Assembly (NCBI GenBank): GCA_002007465.1
Contig: LNAC01000003.1
Location: 15,323,483 to 15,387,482, forward strand
DNA from: Ailurus styani
Lineage: Eukaryota; Chordata; Mammalia; Carnivora; Ailuridae
Reading direction: 5' to 3'
DNA: 64,000 nt
Shown: one piece after another, positions 57,575 through 64,000 of the stretch
How positions within the stretch are numbered: position 1 is the first letter of the stretch
Layout: each line of letters opens with the position of its first letter
Program-made: the position numbers and the translations under genes
Notes under the pieces: generated by a model
Told to the model about the DNA's origin: nothing
Database searches by the model: none
Seen by the model: the letters and a program-made list of their open reading frames with translations, nothing else

Positions 57575-57862
57575 ATTTGCAGGTAACTCTCTCCAGGAAG
57601 CTGTTCCTGAACTCTGCCCTCATGCAAGTGTAGATTGTTTCTCTCTTCGTTCTCTGAGAGGAACCTGTATGCCATTTCTTTTGTTCGTCAACACATTGGT
57701 TCAAATTGCTCTTTTGCTTTTCTTTGTGGCCCTCTAGGTTGTAAACTTCACTGGGGAAGGTTAAGGACTCAGTTTTCTTCTGTTCATCAAGACTCTTGTG
57801 CATACCAAAATAGCCTGCACATAGTAGGTGCTCAGACATATTTATATATTGAATGAATTACT
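57575..57862 (+). mobile_element. L2 3' end, plus strand
   Basis: 'ctctccaggaagctgttcct', 'gtaaacttcactggggaagg', 'cctgcacatagtaggtgctc' and 'tttatatattgaatgaatta' match the L2 3' region in order. Ancient, inactive. Confidence 0.82.
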
Positions 57863-57942
57863 TCCTAAAAGTATGTGTATATAATTTTATGTTCTGTGGA
57901 AAATATCCGAATACCTACATATAAAAGCAAAAAAAATATATT

Positions 57943-58082
57943 GGGGTGCCTTGGTGGTTCAGTCAGTTGAGCATCTGTCTGACTCTTGTTCTCAGCTCAG
58001 GTTAGATCTCAGGGTCATGGTTTAAGCCCTGCATTGGGCTCCACATTGGGCATGGATCCTACATAAAAAATAATAATAAAAA
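57943..58082 (+). mobile_element. Old diverged Can-SINE, plus strand
   Basis: 'ggggtgccttggtggttcag', 'tctgactcttgttctcagct', 'agatctcagggtcatggttt', 'taagccctgcattgggctcc', then a short tail of AAT units. The pyrimidine zone is missing, as in the oldest SINEC subtypes. Confidence 0.85.
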
Positions 58083-58269
58083 GCAAAAAAATGATTTTGA
58101 GAATATTAAATCATAGTTGAAAAAAAGCCATTATTGTTTCAATTTAGCAAGAAATACTGCCTTCTTTTGATTGCATGTAGCTGGAAAAACAATTTTATTC
58201 TAAACTGTGGATTAAATTTCTCAAGAAACATTGCAGTTCTGTGTGGTAGCAGTTTACATTTGTCCAGAA

Positions 58270-58652
58270 AAATTGATAAATTATTATACTTACACATGGA
58301 ATTCTAAGCTTCAATGAGGATAAATGAACTACTTTCCTACATGCAACAATATGAATGAATCTCATGAAAATAATAGTGAAAGTAGCACAAAACTAAAAAG
58401 CATATATTTATTATCCCACTTATACTGTGTTCAAAAGTAGGTAAAACTAATTTATGATGTTGGAAGTCAGAATAGCTTTTATCCTTTGTAGGAATAATGA
58501 CAGGAAGGAGGCATGAGGGCATTTCTGTGGTGCTGATCTGTTCAGCTTCTTGTTGTGGGTGTTGGTGTCATAGGTATTCATGTGCATAAATTCACTATGA
58601 TGTACTATTACAGTTTGTTCACCTCTTGTGCCTACCTTTATTGCAATAAAAA
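58270..58652 (+). mobile_element. Old L1M 3' end, plus strand
   Basis: 'acatgcaacaatatgaatga', 'aagtaggtaaaactaattta', 'tgatgttggaagtcagaata' and 'aggcatgagggcatttctgt' follow the remembered ORF2-end/3' region of L1M elements. Ends in 'attgcaataaaaa'. Confidence 0.8.
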
Positions 58653-59844
58653 TACATACATGTGCCTCTGTCTCCTCATACCCCAAATCTTTCAAATTTA
58701 AGGGCCAATGAAGTAGAACTGACCAATAACATAATGACTTGTATTTCATAATTATATATATACACTCCAGATTATACTCGTTGCCATTATTGTATCAACC
58801 AGCTAAATATTTTCTTTTTTCCCATATAGTTTGTACCAAGCCATATAAATTAAAGCTTTGTAAATACTGACCTAATGAATATCAAAATTGCATGTGAAAA
58901 CTTCCACAGATTTCATGTTGCTACGGCTTTACCCAACGTTAAATGACTTATTTTACCAACCTTATCCTTTCCATATAAAATACAGATATTCAACTTAAAT
59001 AGACTATATTCACTTAAATAATGATTACAACTTAAGCAGTTTTCATGTTTTTGATAATTTATAAACTTTGAGTATACTCAAAATTTATCAGGTACATTTG
59101 ATGCCCAGCCCTCATTCCTTGACCCATCTGAGTTTGGTGATAGTTTTGGATGGTATCCCTAGCTATCCCTATGACTACTGCACTATGTTTTGGAGTTCCA
59201 GTTGATGCACACTTTATTGGATTTTCTACTTACTGTACCCCGCCCCCATTTCTCCACTTTCTCCTCGTGTTTTCCTGTATCACTTCCTAAGTAGACTACC
59301 TGAACCAAAGTTCTTGACTCAGAACCTCCTCTGGGGGAGCCACAAGGATACTTTTCTTCTATGAGAGCATACAATTATCACTTTAAAATTTTTTAAATTA
59401 TGATTTGTCTTTCTTCTTCCATTATTTTCTGTATTTCATGGACTTAGAGCTTCAGTAGACATGGAAATCATAAGACAGTTCCATTCCACCTCCTTTCAGC
59501 ATTTTTATGAAGTACCACCAGATGCCTTCAACAGAGTAGGAATATTTGAGGAGTACTTCTTCTTCCTAATAGTTTCTCAATCTTCTTTAAGGATAAGTGC
59601 CTGAAAATAAATTAGTAGTAATTTTCCCCAGGGTTCAAGATATATTTATTGCCAGGAGGCTGTAGTTAAAATGACAAGGTTGATACATTAATACATTATT
59701 AGCCATTACCCTCCAGCCACACACAAATGTCTCCAACCTCACTCAAAGCTCTTGAGACGACAGACCAACAGTGAATTCACAAGGAAGCCTCTCACTCCTC
59801 CCTTCTGTTTTTCAGCCCATGTAAGTCTTGTGTTTGAAAATCAC
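58653..59844. other. Unique interval
   Basis: No element recognised. Frames short and motif-free. Confidence 0.45.
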
Positions 59845-60220
59845 TGTGTTAGGCCCATAGGGCTTCCATACCAGAATACCACAGACTGGCTGGCTTAAAC
59901 AATGGAAATTTATTTTCCTCCAATTCTAGAAGCTAGAAGTCCAAGATCAAGATGCCAGCAGGGTTAGTTTCTCCTGAGGCCTTTCTTAGCTTGCAGATGG
60001 TTTCTTCTTGCTGTGTCCTCACATGGCCTTTCCCTCTGTGTACACATTCCTGGTGGCTCTGTATTTCCCAATCTCTTATTATAAGGACATTAGTCATATT
60101 GGATTAGGTCTCAGTTTAGTTACCTGTTTATAAGATTTTGCAAATATAGTCATATTCTGAGGTACTGAAGGGTTGAGCTTCAATTTAAGAATTTTAGGGT
60201 GTCATAATTCAGCCCATTAG
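59845..60220 (-). mobile_element. MLT1-like MaLR LTR, minus strand
   Basis: 'accacagactggctggctta', 'aagctagaagtccaagatca', 'gctgtgtcctcacatggcct', 'atattggattaggtctcagt' and the end 'cataattcagcccatta' give a near-complete reversed MLT1 LTR. Confidence 0.87.
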
Positions 60221-60714
60221 AGCCACCTTTGTTCTAAAGAACATTATGGTAGAACTCAATGAAAGAAAGCAAGGTAGGAGGCTGGCCATTGATGTGGCTA
60301 AGCAGAGAAATGAAATAGAAGGATCTGCCCAGACTAGTTACACATGGAGTTGAGGAGAGGGATGTAAATAGAAGATATAAAAATGTATAATATTATTAAC
60401 AAATATAATATTAATATATAGAATATAGTATATAAAATATATAATAATATATAGCACATATTACTATATATAATATGAATAATATAAATATATAAAATAT
60501 AATAATAGATGTAAAATAGAAGCCCAGATGAGTAATAAGGAAGGTGACTTTTCTGGAGTTAGATGTCACCCCTGCTATTTTTTATTTAATTTTTATATTT
60601 GGCTGTCACAAATTGTACCAATATAATCAGGAAGGAGACAGTCCTATACGTTACAAAAGAACTTACCAGTTTTTCAGACTGGTATTACAAACAGAGTAAA
60701 AGGTTTATATACAT
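60221..60714. other. Unique interval with an AT-only tract
   Basis: 60379-60506 is almost entirely A and T, with 'ataatat', 'atataaaat' and 'tatatag' units in both directions, able to form many small hairpins. Confidence 0.75.
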
Positions 60715-60925
60715 TCTCTGCAGAGATTTTGAGTTCCATATCTGTCAGCAACCAGCTCTGATATTGTGCCTACTATTTAATTTCATGAATCTCTTGATTC
60801 TTTATGTGTGAACTGAGGATGATATTTCTCTTAAAGAATTCATGTGAGGTATAAGTGAGAAAATGTATGTGAATACCAAGCACATGCTGGACTTTAATAG
60901 ATGCTCAATATTTTCTGCATATTCA
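60715..60925 (+). mobile_element. MIR, plus strand
   Basis: 'ttctttatgtgtgaactgag', 'gatgatatttctcttaaaga', 'attcatgtgaggtataagtg' and 'ccaagcacatgctggacttt' then 'aatagatgctcaatatttt' give the MIR 3' half in order. Confidence 0.75.
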
Positions 60926-62639
60926 CATTATTTTACAAATCCTGAGAAAATAGTTTATAAGCCATGCAAGTTTTGAAAGGGTAGAGAAGACTGAAGCAAT
61001 GGAAATTTTTGGTGGTCAGGGGCATGAGATTATTTAGGAGCTTAACAATAGAATATATTCAGAAACAGAAGTGTACGTAAACAGAGACTGAATAGAAATT
61101 TTAATTTTTTCCCCACTATTCTTCTTAGAGCATTGGATTATGTGGAAGGGCATTGGTAGAAATGACATAGTTTATGGAATCCAGTAATGGAAGCTAATCA
61201 GGCACCAAAAGATTAATCAAAGGAATTCATGGTCATCCACAGAGAACATGAGCTTGTCAATCATTCTATATTGCCACCCTGACATTATATACGAAACTAG
61301 AAGGGCAAAGATGACCATCTTCTTGCCAAGCATTGTACTTATTTGTCGAAGCTTCTAGTTGCTTCCTTTCTATACTTTTCTCGGCATTTGCCTAATGGAT
61401 TTGGGAGTATTGACAGTTGTAGAGCCATGGATTTGAGCCATGCAGATTAAATACCTACTGTTTGTTTGTTCTGTGCACACACTAAGAAAGCAAACGTGGG
61501 CGTCTTTTAAAATTATGAACAACTACAATAGAATAAGTCAGGTTAAGACAGAGTCTAAATCATCCTCTAAGATAGCAGAACAAATAGGCACAGAGCTTAC
61601 TGGTGGTTAGCCATTTTGTACTGACTACTGCCAGATAGTTCCCAAAATATTGCTTTCAGTTTTGTGTGCATTCTAAGCATGTCACCCTTTCCTATCCTAA
61701 AAATACTTCAGACAATATAATTTAACTCAGTAAGTAAACCTCTGAAAATTTGTATGTTTCACAAGTTTTATTGTTAATTGCCCAATACCTGCCAACTTAG
61801 GGCATACTAAATAATCTCAAAAGCTGAATGGCTTTCTCTTCCTTCCTTTTTGCTTGTGCCTCATTAAATTATAAGGGAGGAGAAACTACAACATAATGAA
61901 GGCACACAGAGATGTATTGGAAAATCACAAGGAAGAAAGATGAGAGGAGAACTCTAAAAGGCTAGAAAGATGATAACAATGATGATATGGAGAGGACAAC
62001 AAGTGAAAAGAGAGATTATCGCACTATCAGGGCTTGTGATCACTTCCAACTTCTCTCAAAGTAACTGGCTTCAGAATAGTATATTGAAGATATATTCATT
62101 CTTGACTGCTGCCCTGAATTTTTGTGCTTTTATTTAACTAGGGACAGTTTATTTAGATCATATTCAGTCTTTGCTCATTTAAAAAAAAGACTTTTGCATG
62201 TACACAAAAAGTCATGGCACATAACTGTAATAACTTTATAAACAAGCTCTCTCCACTTCAACAGGATAATCACTGTTCTAGTTACAGTGGAGAAAGGAAG
62301 ATGAATGCTTCAAGTTAATAAAAAGACTTCACATTAGAAAAGTCTCCTTAGACTTTGCATTTTACATTAATAGTTTTCGGCCCAAGGAATTAATTATTTA
62401 ATAAACTAGTAATATTTATTGGTGTCACTGATAGCAACAGCACACCCTTCATAAAAATGCACATATCACACATTTCTGTGTTGAGAGTGCATAAATATGA
62501 CCATGTAAAGTTCAAAAATATTCTTGTGATCCACCCTTTGAGAATGAATAAGTACTATAAATTCAACACGCAGTGTACTAACTTAAAAGCACATGTTATT
62601 AACAACAACAAAAAACTGGATTAAAAAGTGGATAGAGAT
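60926..62639. other. Unique interval, 1.7 kb
   Basis: No repeat family or exon recognised. Confidence 0.45.
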
Positions 62640-62957
62640 TTGGAACAACATGGATGGATCTAGAGAGTGTAATACTAAGTAAAGACTCAGAGAAAGACAA
62701 CTACCATATGATTTCACTCATATGGGGAATTTAAGAAACAAAATGAGAAGAAAGACAAATCAAAAAAAGATTCTTAACAAACTGATGGCTATCAGAGGGA
62801 AGGTAGGTGGGGGATGGGTAAAATAGGTGAAGAGGATAAGAATACACTTATCATGACGAACTCTGAGTAATGTATGGAATTGTTAAATTACTATATTATA
62901 TATCTAAAACTAATATAACAGTATGTTAACTACACTGGAATTAAAACCTAAAAAAAT
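62640..62957 (+). mobile_element. Carnivore L1 3' end, plus strand
   Basis: 'gaacaacatggatggatcta', 'aagacaactaccatatgatt', 'tcactcatatggggaattta' (ORF2 end), then 3' untranslated 'atcatgacgaactctgagta', 'tatggaattgttaaattact', 'gtatgttaactacactggaa' and a short A-rich tail. 5'-truncated. Confidence 0.85.
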
Positions 62958-63745
62958 GGTAAAGAATCTGAATAGACCTTTTTCCAAACAAGTCATACAG
63001 ATGGGCAGCAAGGCACATAAAAAGATATTCAACATTACTAAATATCAAGGAAATGGAAATCAAATGCAATGAAATATCAGCTTAGAGAAACCTGTTAGAA
63101 TTTCTGTCATCAAAAAGACAAGAAATAACAAGTATTGGCAAAGTGTGGAGAAAAGGAAATCTTTGCACACTGTTGGTGGGATAGAACTACCATGTGATCC
63201 AGCTATTTCACTTCTGGGTATTTATCTGAAGAATATGGAAACACTAATTCAAAAGGATATATGCACCCTGATGTTCACTGTAGTATTATTTACAATAATC
63301 AAGATATGGAAGCAACCTGTGTCCACTGATGGATAAAGGAATAAAAAAACTGTGGTGTATGTATACAATAGACTATGACTCAGCCATAAAAAGGAATCAA
63401 ATCTTGCCATTTATGATAATGTGGATGGACCTTGAAGTTACTATGCTAAGTGAAACAGGTCAGATGGAGAAAGACAAAAACAGTATGATTTCTTTTTATT
63501 TGTAGAATCTAAAAAGCAAAGCAAAACAAATAAAACAAAAACAAACTCGTAGATACAAAGAACAAATTGGTGGTTCCTAGAGGGGAAAGGCTTTGAGCGT
63601 GCACAGAATGGGTGAAAAGGCTTAATTATATGGTGATGGATAGTAACTAGACTTATGATGGTAATCACCTTGTGGTATATACAAATATCAAATTATAGTC
63701 TTGTACACCTGAAACCTATATACCAATTTTCCCTTGTTTTTCTTA
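62958..63745 (+). mobile_element. L1MA/L1MB-like 3' end, plus strand
   Basis: ORF2 C-terminal text ('ctgaatagacctttttccaa', 'gaaataacaagtattggcaa', 'cacttctgggtatttatctg') with frame 63145-63336 reading 'DPAISLLGIYLKN'. Then the 3' region 'gatggatagtaactagactt' and 'cttgtacacctgaaacctat'. A piece of ORF2 between 'cactgttggtggga' and 'tagaactaccatg' is deleted relative to the remembered consensus. Confidence 0.85.
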
Positions 63746-64000
63746 AAGGATATTTTTATTCCACAAAATAATTTTATAGGTCAGACTTGGGTATTACATA
63801 CCATTCTCTTTACTCTATCTGTCTACCTCATCTATCTTTTATATATTAATGAAATGCATATTTCTATTTTCACCAAAATCTGATTTGAATATTGATACAC
63901 CTGTCTGATTTTTTCTGATGGCTGCACATTCAAAAACATGCGTGAGAGATGTTAATCTGTATTGTTTGTTTTTAAAATCATCCTTACCCATTAATGGCAA

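Noticed and set aside
60379..60506. AT-only tract as a replication origin or scaffold attachment site
   Set aside because: Composition alone does not support either function.

Overview
The window looks like gene-poor nuclear DNA from a carnivoran mammal, either intergenic or deep intronic. It is AT-rich (roughly one third G+C by eye). Its dominant repeat is the tRNA-Lys-derived Can-SINE (SINEC), present here about 30 times. Together with carnivore-type LINE-1 3' ends this places the sequence in Carnivora. Many SINE copies carry the variant head 'gtgggttaaagcctctgcc' and the tail 'gcctctctgcctacttgtga', which I associate with mustelids (ferret, mink, otter and relatives). That family-level call is inference from memory. 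I see no protein-coding exon, CpG island, tRNA, rRNA or CRISPR array that I can support. The longest open frame is 204 codons (23832-24446, minus) and is unidentified.

Layout. 1-5160 is one old LINE-1 on the minus strand, readable from its 5' untranslated/ORF1 region (right) to the endonuclease and early reverse transcriptase part of ORF2 (left). It has been split by a younger carnivore L1 3' end, an oppositely oriented L1 3' end and seven or more SINE insertions. 5161-8949 is mostly unique, with MIR/L2 traces and two SINEs. 8950-10742 is an older L1 3' half holding a long TG/AG microsatellite with an assembly gap. 11685-16330 is a carnivore L1 with almost all of a dead ORF2. 16690-17160 holds a broken reverse transcriptase trace of another non-LTR family. 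17500-18000 is an LTR-like repeat with a striking 30-base foldback. 19800-20530 has two SINEs, one containing an assembly gap. 22684-23844 has two ancient MaLR-type LTRs in opposite orientation, next to the 204-codon open frame. 25-33 kb is SINE-rich, with a plus-strand L1 5' region at 27400-28690 and a SINE cluster at 32012-32738.

34303-35240 is a carnivore L1 3' end. 35-43 kb is mostly unique. 43-46.5 kb has an inverted SINE pair, two MaLR LTRs, MER5-like traces and an old L1. 49190-49710 is a G+C-richer unique island. 53771-54327 is an L1 with an inverted 5' segment. 55850-60925 has LTR, L2, L1 and MIR remnants. 62640-63745 ends the window with two plus-strand L1 3' ends in series.

How the parts relate: this is a record of layered retrotransposition rather than a functional gene cluster. 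L1 supplied the enzymes that mobilised the SINEs, and most SINEs still show 10-18 base target-site duplications. The best leads are structural: a foldback at 17522-17621, two twin-priming-like inversions (11388-11480 and 53771-54327), SINE arrays sharing outer duplications, and a few unexplained G+C-richer or stop-poor segments. I found nothing that qualifies as a new biological system.
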